This document shows, piece after piece, positions 57,177 through 64,000 of a stretch of DNA of 64,000 nucleotides. This DNA comes from DATKWD01 sp035529695 (lineage in GTDB: Bacteria > Actinomycetota > Acidimicrobiia > Acidimicrobiales > Salinilacustritrichaceae): assembly GCA_035529695.1 (NCBI GenBank), contig DATKWD010000098.1:10300-74299 (forward strand), read 5' to 3'. The notes beneath the pieces were generated by a model, which saw only the letters and a list, made by a program, of their open reading frames with translations, was not told where the DNA came from and ran no database searches. Position numbers and translations under genes: made by a program. The stretch's first letter is position 1. Each line of letters begins with the position of its first letter.

Positions 57177-58526
57177 CTAACGGTCGACCTCGCCCATGAT
57201 CGGATCGACGCTCGAGATGATCGCCACACCGTCAGCCAGGAGCCCGCCCCGCATCATGTGGGGGAGACACTGGAGGTTCACGAAGCTGGGGCCGCGCACG
57301 TGCATCCGATAGGGCGTCGAGGAACCGTCGCTCACGATGTAGCAGCCGAGTTCGCCGCGTGGGCTCTCGACGGCACGGTAGACCTCGCCCTCGGGCACCT
57401 TGAAACCCTCGGTGAAGATCTTGAAGTGATGGATCAGTGCCTCCATCGACTCGTCGATCCGGGCGCGAGGTGGCGGCGTGACCTTCTTGTCCTGGATGCG
57501 GTAGTCACCCGTGGGCATCGACTCGAGGATCTGGTGCACGATGCGAATGGCCTCGCGGATCTCGTTCAGACGAATCGCATACCGGTCGAAACAGTCGCCG
57601 TAGCTCCCGACGATGACGTCGAAGTCGACCTGGTCGTAGAAGAGGTACGGATCGTCCCGGCGGAGGTCCCACGGCAAACCGGTCGAGCGGAGGATCGGTC
57701 CGGTGGCCCCGAGTGCAATGGCCTCTTGTCGGGTGATGACCCCGACGCCCTGCAGGCGGTCACGCCAGATCGGCTGACCCGTCATCAAGGTGTCGTACTC
57801 CTCGAGGCGGGGCGGGATCAGGTCGAGGAGGCCCAAGACCAGGTCGCGCCACCCATCGGGCAGATCGGCCGCCACCCCGCCCGGTCGGATGAAGTTGTGA
57901 TTCATCCGCAGTCCGGTGATCGCTTCGAGGACCCGCAGGGTCTCCTCGCGCTCGCGCCAGCCGTAGATCATCATCGACACCGCGCCGATGTCCATGCCGT
58001 TCGTGGCCATGAACAGCAGATTCGAGCTGATTCGGTTGAGCTCGGTGAGCAGCATCCGGATCCACTGCGCACGCGGCGGGATGTCCTCGTCGATGCCGAG
58101 GAGCGTCTCGGTGGCGAGGCTGAAGGCGAGCTCGTTGAACAACGGCGACGCGTAGTCCATGCGGGTGACGTTGGTGCCGCCCTGGAGGTAGGTCAACGTC
58201 TCGGCCGTCTTCTCCATGCCCGTGTGGAGGTACCCGACGATCGGCTTCGTGCGGAGCACGACTTCGCCGTCGAGCTCGAGCATGAGCCGGAGCACGCCGT
58301 GGGTCGACGGGTGCTGCGGACCCATGTTGATGATCATCGTCTGATCTTCGGTCGGGTCCTCGGAGGTCAGCTCGGCAGCTTCGGCCTCGGACAGCCGGAG
58401 CGTTGCCCCGACTTCGCGCAGCAGCTCGGTGGCATCGGACCTCCCGCGGACGTCCATCTCCTGGGCGCCCTCGGACGTCTCGACCGCCACGATCTCAGGT
58501 TCGGCAGACTCCTCGGTGACGCTCAC
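57177..58526 (-). CDS. nuoD: NADH-quinone oxidoreductase subunit D, nuo2 copy
   Basis: This 449-residue 49-kDa-type subunit has INMGPQHPSTHGVLRLMLEL at about residues 70–90, LHTGMEKTAETLTY and the C-terminal DPIMGEVDR. About 60 acidic residues precede the conserved part. GTG 58526 has GGAGGG five bases upstream and overlaps the stop of a 30-codon spacer frame (GTGA). The nuo2 operon is interrupted after this gene. Confidence 0.95.
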   Translation of the reverse strand: MSVTEESAEPEIVAVETSEGAQEMDVRGRSDATELLREVGATLRLSEAEAAELTSEDPTEDQTMIINMGPQHPSTHGVLRLMLELDGEVVLRTKPIVGYLHTGMEKTAETLTYLQGGTNVTRMDYASPLFNELAFSLATETLLGIDEDIPPRAQWIRMLLTELNRISSNLLFMATNGMDIGAVSMMIYGWREREETLRVLEAITGLRMNHNFIRPGGVAADLPDGWRDLVLGLLDLIPPRLEEYDTLMTGQPIWRDRLQGVGVITRQEAIALGATGPILRSTGLPWDLRRDDPYLFYDQVDFDVIVGSYGDCFDRYAIRLNEIREAIRIVHQILESMPTGDYRIQDKKVTPPPRARIDESMEALIHHFKIFTEGFKVPEGEVYRAVESPRGELGCYIVSDGSSTPYRMHVRGPSFVNLQCLPHMMRGGLLADGVAIISSVDPIMGEVDR

Positions 58527-58615
58527 GAGACCCTCCGACACGAGATCGACGAGGCACGAGGAGACCGTCCAGCTGCGGCCTCCGTGACCGGGGCACGGAA
58601 AGGCACGACGCTCAT
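58523..58615 (-). CDS. Spacer open frame between nuoC2 and nuoD2 (30 codons)
   Basis: The ATG overlaps the nuoC2 stop (CGATGA), and the TGA overlaps the nuoD2 GTG. The eight bases TGAGCGTC occur at both junctions. The interior is repeat A7 in the forward orientation (pattern GRSPRASS). Confidence 0.35.
   Translation of the reverse strand: MSVVPFRAPVTEAAAGRSPRASSISCRRVS
58548..58598 (-). repeat. Dispersed repeat family A, copy A7
   Basis: On the minus strand it reads CCGTGCCCCGGTCACGGAGG, then CCGCAGCTGGACGG, then TCTCCTCGTGCCTCGTCG. It is more diverged than A3 or A6 but keeps the family order. It fills the nuoC2–nuoD2 spacer. Confidence 0.75.
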
Positions 58616-59157
58616 CGGACGTTGGTCGCCGACTTGAACTGGACAGGAATCGAGGCCACGCCGTAGTCCTTGCGGAGCGGATGGCCCTCCCAGTCCTCGG
58701 GCATGAGAATGCGTGTGAGATCAGGGTGACCTTCGAAGCGGATGCCGAACATGTCGTAGACCTCGCGCTCCATCGCCTCGGCGCCAGGATGCACGTCGTA
58801 GAGCGAGCCACAGGTCGGGTCGGACTCGGGGATCTGGACCCGAAGCCGGACGCGAAGGCGGCCAGCGGTGCCGTGAGTGATCAGATGGACGACGATCTCG
58901 AACCGCTCGGGGGCAACGCCGTCGGGGAGCCGGCGATCGCCATCGAAGGTGAGGTAGTCGACCGCGGTGATGTCGAGACACATGATGTAGTCGTCGTCGT
59001 CACGCAACGACCTGACCGTGTCGACGTAGGTGTCGCGCTCGACGTGCAGGACCGGGATCCCGTTCGATTCGGTGACGGGAGCGCCGTGCCATTTCTCGGG
59101 CTCGATCGCAGCATCGTCGTCACCTTCGACGCCGTCGTCGGAGCTCTGATCGGTCAC
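58612..59157 (-). CDS. nuoC: NADH-quinone oxidoreductase subunit C, nuo2 copy
   Basis: This 181-residue 30-kDa-type subunit has the signature EREVYDMFGIRFEGHPDLTR and HPLRKDYGV. An acidic N-terminal stretch precedes the domain. It is 55 residues shorter than the nuo1 copy. GTG 59157 overlaps the nuoB2 stop (GTGA). The nuo1 and nuo2 copies are both unfused to nuoD. Confidence 0.95.
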   Translation of the reverse strand: MTDQSSDDGVEGDDDAAIEPEKWHGAPVTESNGIPVLHVERDTYVDTVRSLRDDDDYIMCLDITAVDYLTFDGDRRLPDGVAPERFEIVVHLITHGTAGRLRVRLRVQIPESDPTCGSLYDVHPGAEAMEREVYDMFGIRFEGHPDLTRILMPEDWEGHPLRKDYGVASIPVQFKSATNVR

Positions 59158-59738
59158 GAGTTCAGGAACTCGATCGGACGAGCCCCGGTGTCGGGCTGGC
59201 CGTCGATCTGGGTGACTTCGATGTTGGCGCCAGCCCCGGTCTCGGCACGCCGCCGCAAGAGCTCGCCCGACTCGATCTTCTCGTAGAGGGTGTTGATGGC
59301 GTGCATCAGGGTCTCGGGGCCAGGCGGGCAACCCGGTGCGTAGACATCGACCGGCACGACCTGGTCGACTCCCTGCACGATCGCGTAGTTGTTGAACATG
59401 CCGCCGCTGCTGGCGCAGACGCCCATCGACAGCACCCATTTGGGCTCCATCATCTGGTCGTAGATCTGGCGGAGCACCGGGGCCATCTTGTGGCTCACGC
59501 GACCAGCAACGATCATCAGGTCGGCCTGACGCGGCGAGGCGCGAAAGACCTCCATGCCGTAGCGGGCCATGTCGTAGTGCGCGCCCCCGGTGGCCATCAT
59601 CTCGATGGCGCAACATGCCAGGCCGAAGGTGGCCGGCCACAGGCTTCGCTGCCGCGACCACTTGAGCAGATCCTCGACCTTGCCGGTCAGGATGTTGTGG
59701 TCGAGGCCCTCGAGGCCCTTCTCGACATCCCATCCCAT
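59154..59738 (-). CDS. nuoB: NADH-quinone oxidoreductase subunit B, nuo2 copy
   Basis: This 194-residue N2-cluster subunit has GLACCAIEMM, GVCASSGG and PGCPPGPETLM. It has a C-terminal extension of about 30 residues relative to the nuo1 copy. ATG 59738 (MGWDVEKGLEGL) overlaps the TAA of an 18-codon spacer frame (TAATG). Confidence 0.96.
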   Translation of the reverse strand: MGWDVEKGLEGLDHNILTGKVEDLLKWSRQRSLWPATFGLACCAIEMMATGGAHYDMARYGMEVFRASPRQADLMIVAGRVSHKMAPVLRQIYDQMMEPKWVLSMGVCASSGGMFNNYAIVQGVDQVVPVDVYAPGCPPGPETLMHAINTLYEKIESGELLRRRAETGAGANIEVTQIDGQPDTGARPIEFLNS

Positions 59739-59794
59739 TATTCGGCGTTCCCCGGCCACGCAGGCCGCAACTCGACGGTCTCCTCGTGCCTCAT
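59738..59794 (-). CDS. Spacer open frame between nuoA2 and nuoB2 (18 codons)
   Basis: The ATG overlaps the nuoA2 stop (GCATGA), and the TAA overlaps the nuoB2 ATG (TAATG). Nearly the whole frame is repeat A8 in antisense (peptide MRHEETVELRPAWPGNAE). Confidence 0.35.
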   Translation of the reverse strand: MRHEETVELRPAWPGNAE

Positions 59795-59800
59795 GCGGCC
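59745..59800 (+). repeat. Dispersed repeat family A, copy A8
   Basis: GCGTTCCCCGGCCACGCAGG, CCGCAACTCGACGG and TCTCCTCGTGCCTCATGCGG are in family order. It is oriented opposite to the genes and overlaps the last few codons of nuoA2, so the repeat supplies part of that protein's C-terminus. Confidence 0.8.
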
Positions 59801-60255
59801 TCGGTTCGTGGTTCTCTGCCGTCGAGGCCGACCTGGCGGACCGTGGTCGAGGTGTCGCGAGGCGCGACCATCGTCATGGGTTCGACGCGGTTCTGCTTGC
59901 TCGGACCCCAGTCGAGTGCTCCCTGGCTGAACTCATATGCGAGGGAGACGAAGATGGGCAACGAGAACACAACGATCGCGATGAGCCCGTAGGCACCGAG
60001 GTTGCGGTAGATCACGGCCCACGGGTAGAGGAAGATGATCTCGATGTCGAAGACGATGAACGACATCGCGACGAGATAGAACCGGACCGGGAACCGCTCG
60101 GGCGGATCCTGTGACGGCACGATCCCGCACTCGTACGGCGCACGTTTGGCGGCGGTCGAGTTGCGTGGCGCCAAGAGCCTCGACGCCACCAGGCTGATGG
60201 CGGCGAACAACGTCGCAACGACCAGCAGGGCGAAGATCGGAAGATACTGGCCCAC
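59791..60255 (-). CDS. nuoA: NADH-quinone oxidoreductase subunit A, nuo2 copy
   Basis: This 154-residue subunit has three helices, with the loop PYECGIVPSQDPPERFPVRF (loop Cys present, unlike nuo1) and SFIVFDIEIIFLYPWA. The last about 30 residues are hydrophilic, and the final few are encoded by repeat A8. GTG 60255 is the start. It begins the nuo2 locus, nine bases after the upstream unknown membrane protein. Confidence 0.95.
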   Translation of the reverse strand: MGQYLPIFALLVVATLFAAISLVASRLLAPRNSTAAKRAPYECGIVPSQDPPERFPVRFYLVAMSFIVFDIEIIFLYPWAVIYRNLGAYGLIAIVVFSLPIFVSLAYEFSQGALDWGPSKQNRVEPMTMVAPRDTSTTVRQVGLDGREPRTEAA

Positions 60256-60264
60256 GGGTTCAAT

Positions 60265-61134
60265 CTAGGCGTCAGCCGCGGCGAGGTGCTCGGCGACTCG
60301 CCGGTCACGGGTGTGGAGCATCCAGCACAGCACCGCGAAGATCAACCCCGAGGAGAGGGCGATCATCGCCGACGGGAAGCGCAGGTCGCCGAGTGATCGC
60401 ACCATGATCACCGAGATGACAGGTCGCTCCTCGTCGGCCTCGGGCGTCGGCGGCGCCTCTCCGGGGCCAGGGACCTGTTCGACAACAGGCTGGATCTGGA
60501 GGATGGCCAGGTGGGTGGGATGGGTGATCTGGAGGAGTTGCTCGGCCTTGAGCTTGACGCGCTCGACCATCGAACGATCCTCGCCGAGACGATCCTTGCC
60601 GCCGATGTCGAAGGCGTACAGCGTGACATAGTCGCCGGGACCGCTGATACCCACGTAGTTGCCCTCGGCGAAGAACTCGTCGACGGTTGCCTGCGCCTCG
60701 CCGATCTGGGTGTCGGACAACGGCAACAATCTCCAGCCGTCGAGCTTGTCGAGCTCTCGGGCGGCCTCGGCTCGGAACTCGGCGGCATCGAGGGCGTTCA
60801 GTTCCTCGGGCGGAGGAAGCTCATCGAGATCGATGGTTCTGGCCGCCTCGGTCGTCGCAGCGGAGAGGTCACCGGTGTTGACCTCGACCACTTGCCAACT
60901 CGGCGACTCACCGACCATTCCGATGCCGTAGATCCACCAGAAGATGCCCATCAACATCATCCAGCCGAAGAACCCGGAGGCTGCCAGCAGGAAGCCCATC
61001 CGATTGCCGGTGTTGGTGGCCAGAATGAGGTACACCGACCCCATCAGCACCGCGACGCCGATGACCACGGTGAGGACGCCCCGGATCGTGGGATCCCAGG
61101 CGATGCCGGCGAGCAGGTTGAGTGTCTCCATCAC
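60265..61134 (-). CDS. Unknown membrane protein between bc complex and nuo2
   Basis: This 289-residue protein has two N-terminal membrane helices (about 17–38 and 48–70), a soluble acidic domain (about 75–250) that includes FAEGNYVGISGPGDYVTLYAF, and one C-terminal helix (about 253–272). No family was recognised and no haem, Fe-S or copper motif is visible. Its start overlaps the cytochrome c stop (GTGATGG; ATG 61131 is an alternative). Position suggests an accessory subunit or assembly factor of the bc-type complex. Confidence 0.7.
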   Translation of the reverse strand: MMETLNLLAGIAWDPTIRGVLTVVIGVAVLMGSVYLILATNTGNRMGFLLAASGFFGWMMLMGIFWWIYGIGMVGESPSWQVVEVNTGDLSAATTEAARTIDLDELPPPEELNALDAAEFRAEAARELDKLDGWRLLPLSDTQIGEAQATVDEFFAEGNYVGISGPGDYVTLYAFDIGGKDRLGEDRSMVERVKLKAEQLLQITHPTHLAILQIQPVVEQVPGPGEAPPTPEADEERPVISVIMVRSLGDLRFPSAMIALSSGLIFAVLCWMLHTRDRRVAEHLAAADA

Positions 61135-62279
61135 AGGCTCCGCTCGTAGGTCACGATCGCCTCGATCATCTCGGACGTCAACATGCCGTCACCACTGTCG
61201 AGGGTGTTGGGGTCGTCTCCGAAGCCAGGCATGCCGCCGCTTCCCTGTCCGTTGCGGCCATAGAGCCTGCCCTGTTCGGAGCCGACCGTGATGAACTCGA
61301 CCTGACTCTCGAAGGTGGGGAACTGTCGAAGTGTCGCGCCGTTGGTCAGGTTCGGCCCGTAGGCGCCCGAACCGGGCTGGGAGGCGACGAGCGCGAGGAC
61401 CGTGTCGCGGGCCGCGTCATCAGCAACCTGCTCGGCATCGTTGGCGACCACGAAGTTGGGGGTCTCGCTGTCGGACGAGATGCTCCACCCGAGGGTGTGG
61501 CACCGGCCGCAGGCGTAGGCACCACCGGCGAACCCGTCGTCGCGTCCGAGGTTGAACAGCGCCTCACCGGACTCGAGCAGTCCTTCTTCGGTCGTGAAGT
61601 CGGGCTCTTTGCCCAGCACCTCGGTCAGGTGCTCGAGCGCAGCATCCTGGGTCTCGGCTGCGGGCGGCTGGATCTCGGCCAGGTAGGCGATGATGTACTC
61701 GATCTCCTGGGTCGTGAAGGCGCCGCCGCCGGGCTCACCCCACGCGGGCATCGGCGAGAACGGGCGCCCGTAGTTGAGGATCTCGGTCACTTCGTCGACC
61801 GAGTATCGCTGGAGCACCGTGCTGATCTGCGGCGCCTTCCAGTTGACCTGCGCAACGAAGCTGTTGTCCTCAGGATCGAGAATCGTGAAGGCCGCGACCC
61901 CGCCGACACCCTCGGGGCCGTGGCAGCTGCTGCAGGCCGACTCGTAGAGCTCGGCGCCGCGCTCCTCGAAGATCCGGTCGAAGTTCCCGACGGCGTTCTC
62001 CTGCCGACCCGGTTCCTGCAACCAGTAGAGCGGCAGGCCGATGCCGACCACGGCGAGGGTGGCCAGGCCCAGCCCGAGCGAGCGATCGAGCTTCTTGCCC
62101 TCGAGGACGTCATCGTCGTAGTAGGGCTTGCGGTTGGCGGCGAGCTCGATCTCGCTGCCGACCTCGCGGCGACCCGCCCTGACGTTGATCAGGCCGTACA
62201 CCACGAAGCCGCCCAGCACGATCAGGGCGATGAGGGTGCCGATGGTCTGAAAGATGCTGGCGGCGAAGAAGGAGGTCAT
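61131..62279 (-). CDS. Dihaem cytochrome c of a bc-type complex
   Basis: This 382-residue protein has an N-terminal membrane helix (about 8–30), a second at about 68–88, and two class I cytochrome c domains with haem motifs CSSCH (about 116–120) and CGRCH (about 258–262). Met ligands are likely in PMPAW and GMPGFGDD. It resembles the QcrC-type dihaem cytochrome of actinobacteria, which passes electrons directly to the terminal oxidase, but has two helices in the N-terminal half. It lies in an operon between the Rieske gene and the unknown membrane protein. Confidence 0.9.
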   Translation of the reverse strand: MTSFFAASIFQTIGTLIALIVLGGFVVYGLINVRAGRREVGSEIELAANRKPYYDDDVLEGKKLDRSLGLGLATLAVVGIGLPLYWLQEPGRQENAVGNFDRIFEERGAELYESACSSCHGPEGVGGVAAFTILDPEDNSFVAQVNWKAPQISTVLQRYSVDEVTEILNYGRPFSPMPAWGEPGGGAFTTQEIEYIIAYLAEIQPPAAETQDAALEHLTEVLGKEPDFTTEEGLLESGEALFNLGRDDGFAGGAYACGRCHTLGWSISSDSETPNFVVANDAEQVADDAARDTVLALVASQPGSGAYGPNLTNGATLRQFPTFESQVEFITVGSEQGRLYGRNGQGSGGMPGFGDDPNTLDSGDGMLTSEMIEAIVTYERSL

Positions 62280-62324
62280 GGAGGTGATGAGTGAGTTGTC
62301 GTCAGGGAGCGAATTCGTATTCGA

Positions 62325-63203
62325 TCAGTGGTCCGAGGAGCCAATGCAGTTGGGGCCCTCGGCTTCCTGACCGGTGGTGTTGGTCCCGATCGGCGGACCC
62401 TGGATCACGGTGCCGGTGTCGACCGTGAGGACTCCGCCGTCGACGGACATGGCAAAACGATCCATGCCGCGCGGCGCAGGCCCGCCCTTCTTCTCGCCGA
62501 CCTGGTTGTACTGCGAACCGTGGCACGGACACTCGAACCACTGCGACGTCTGACACTCCGGGACACGGCAACCGAGGTGGGGGCACTTCTGGTAGAGCGC
62601 GACCACGCCGGCTTCCATGCCGGTGAGCTCGGCCGGCGAGTAGACGGCCTCGGCCTTCGGGAGGGCCGACGCCGGATACTCGGTGATCCACATCCGTCCG
62701 TTGGGGTAGTAGGCGAACCCGTTGCCGTCCTGGATCTGCTTCTTGATGTCGTCGACCTTTCCGACGGTGATCGCCGAGCCGAACCCGCCTGAGACCTGAG
62801 GCCACATGAACGCGATGACCGCAGCACCGAAGCCGCTGATGCCGACCAACATCATCCCGACGATCGAGCGGTTGAAGAACTGGCGGCGCGTGACGCCGAT
62901 GCTCTCGGCGTCGGGCGGCACCCAGGCCACCGGGGCTGCCGTGTCGCCGGACTCGACGACCTCGCCGCCGCCGGTCCGGGCCAGAACGGCTGCCCGTTCG
63001 ACTTCGACGCCAGTCACCTTGGCCGACTCACCACTGTCGTCGGACGCAAGGCTCACCTTGCCCGCGTCGCGCTTTGAGGTCTCACGACTCAACATGCCGA
63101 TCGCCTCACCGGTGTCACGGCGACGCATCGATGCGAACAGCACGATGCCTGCGAGCACGACAAGTACCGGGATGGCGATGAGGAGGATGGTGCTCGTTTC
63201 CAT
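62325..63203 (-). CDS. Rieske iron-sulfur protein of a bc-type complex
   Basis: This 292-residue protein has membrane helices at about residues 5–25 and 110–132. The [2Fe-2S] ligands are in CPHLGCRVPEC and ECPCHGSQYN (about 207–232). The intervening stretch is short, with an extra Cys in VPEC. It carries out the bifurcation-side oxidation of quinol with cytochrome b. An unusual soluble region lies between the first helix and the second. ATG 63203 follows 25 bases after the cytochrome b subunit stop. Confidence 0.93.
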   Translation of the reverse strand: METSTILLIAIPVLVVLAGIVLFASMRRRDTGEAIGMLSRETSKRDAGKVSLASDDSGESAKVTGVEVERAAVLARTGGGEVVESGDTAAPVAWVPPDAESIGVTRRQFFNRSIVGMMLVGISGFGAAVIAFMWPQVSGGFGSAITVGKVDDIKKQIQDGNGFAYYPNGRMWITEYPASALPKAEAVYSPAELTGMEAGVVALYQKCPHLGCRVPECQTSQWFECPCHGSQYNQVGEKKGGPAPRGMDRFAMSVDGGVLTVDTGTVIQGPPIGTNTTGQEAEGPNCIGSSDH

Positions 63204-63228
63204 GAAGGCTCCTAGGGGACGAGGGAAA

Positions 63229-63999
63229 TCAGAGTTCGAAGAACAGGCCGGCGTTCCAGGGGAACACGAAGTTGAAGCCCGGGCCTCGGAAGAAGCTTCC
63301 GATCATCACGAGCACCGCCCAGAACATGAGGAAGAACGTGAACAGCGAGATGACGAACTTGCGGTCTTCGGGCTTGTTCGACGGATTGCGGTCCATGTAG
63401 GGCGCCAGGATCAGCACGAAGATGCCCATCCCGGGGATGGTCACACCGGCCACCATGGGGTGGAACATGGTGAGCAGCTCCTGGAGACCAAGGAAGTACC
63501 ACGGGGCCTTCGACGGGTTCGGCGTCTGGTTGAAGTTGGCCAGCTCGAGCAGCGGGGCGTTGACGAAGATCGAGAAGATCAAGGTGAACGCAGTGATTGC
63601 GAGGGCGGCAACGAACTCGACGACGAGCAGGTGCGGCCACACGTGCACCTTGTCGAGCGGCGTGGCCCTGACGTCCTGGATCGATCCGGACTTCACGACG
63701 GTCAGGAGGCGCTGGGTGTGGCCACCCGGACCGGTCGGAATGGGCTGCGGCGCGCCGGTCGCGACGGCGGGAGCGGTCGGATCGGCCGTGACCACCGCCG
63801 TGCCGCCACCGCTGTCTTCGGCGCTACCCTTGGAGCGAGCGGCCTTCGATCGCTCGAGCAGGTGAGCGGGGATCTTGCTCGCGGTTTCGCTGGTTGCGGC
63901 GTCGCCCGCAGGGGCGTCGTCGCCGCCGGCCTTGGCCGCGGCAGCCTTGGCGCGAGCCTCTTCGGCTCGCTTGCGAAGATGTTCGGGGATCTCGGTCAT
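63229..63999 (-). CDS. Cytochrome b C-terminal subunit (subunit IV-like) with repeated N-terminal motif
   Basis: This 256-residue protein corresponds to the C-terminal half of cytochrome b, as in split b6f-type complexes. It has KVHVWPHLLVVEF, the quinol-site motif KAPWYFLGLQELL (PEWY equivalent) and about four membrane helices from residue 120 on. The first about 85 residues are an extra soluble region containing two copies of an IPxHLxxRxxxARxK motif (residues 4–18 and about 43–57). ATG 63999 is at the window edge. The haem-binding cytochrome b N-terminal gene is expected just upstream, beyond the window. Confidence 0.9.
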   Translation of the reverse strand: MTEIPEHLRKRAEEARAKAAAAKAGGDDAPAGDAATSETASKIPAHLLERSKAARSKGSAEDSGGGTAVVTADPTAPAVATGAPQPIPTGPGGHTQRLLTVVKSGSIQDVRATPLDKVHVWPHLLVVEFVAALAITAFTLIFSIFVNAPLLELANFNQTPNPSKAPWYFLGLQELLTMFHPMVAGVTIPGMGIFVLILAPYMDRNPSNKPEDRKFVISLFTFFLMFWAVLVMIGSFFRGPGFNFVFPWNAGLFFEL

Positions 64000-64000
64000 G

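Overview
The window is high-GC, coding-dense DNA from an actinobacterium, most likely of the class Acidimicrobiia (Ilumatobacter-like). That assignment is inferred from the content: the tRNA-Trp–secE–nusG–rplK–rplA and rplJ–rplL–rpoB–rpoC blocks, NusG with a long acidic N-terminus, an F420-type luciferase-like oxidoreductase, an actinobacterial-type ferrochelatase with a C-terminal Cys cluster, and a split cytochrome b / Rieske / dihaem cytochrome c complex. No complete insertion sequence, integrase, phage gene, CRISPR array or rRNA was seen.

Layout. 1–14.5 kb: transcription/translation core on the minus strand (rpoC partial, rpoB, rplL, rplJ, rplA, rplK, nusG, secE, tRNA-Trp). It is interrupted by a large plus-strand NRPS-like gene between rplJ and rplA, and is followed by an ECF-type sigma / zinc anti-sigma pair and tRNA-Met and tRNA-Thr. 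14.5–23.6 kb: mixed housekeeping genes (a degenerate membrane-anchored ATPase, GNAT acetyltransferase, tRNA-Tyr, YajQ, HtpX, a metallo-beta-lactamase-fold hydrolase, ferrochelatase, a HAD phosphatase, acetyl-CoA synthetase, a MidA/NDUFAF7-type methyltransferase). 23.7–34.9 kb: a complex I operon (nuo1: A-B-C-D-H-I-J-K-L-M-N) with no E, F or G subunit. 34.9–40.2 kb: polysaccharide deacetylase, CorA, a RecQ helicase fused to a ComF-like phosphoribosyltransferase domain, an F420-type oxidoreductase and a broken hydrolase remnant. 40.3–60.3 kb: a second, 14-subunit complex I locus (nuo2), broken between nuoD and nuoE by a DivIVA-like coiled-coil gene on the other strand, a histidine-kinase-like protein without a recognisable phospho-acceptor His, and a zinc-ribbon membrane protein. 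60.3–64 kb: an unknown membrane protein, dihaem cytochrome c, Rieske protein and cytochrome b C-terminal subunit, continuing off the end. The right half is therefore a respiratory supercluster: acetate activation feeds the TCA cycle, the complex I enzymes reduce quinone, and the bc-type complex oxidises it.

The most unusual structure is in the spacers of the two nuo operons. Eleven spacers between subunit genes are bridged by a small open frame (5–74 codons) whose stop overlaps or abuts the downstream start codon; in most, its start also overlaps or abuts the upstream stop. Eight of the eleven carry one of two dispersed repeat families (A, eight copies in the window; B, two copies with a hairpin), and most spacers are flanked by short direct repeats of the junction sequence. 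This looks like repeat insertion into translationally coupled ATGA-type junctions with duplication of the junction, leaving coupling intact. It is a hypothesis from sequence alone.
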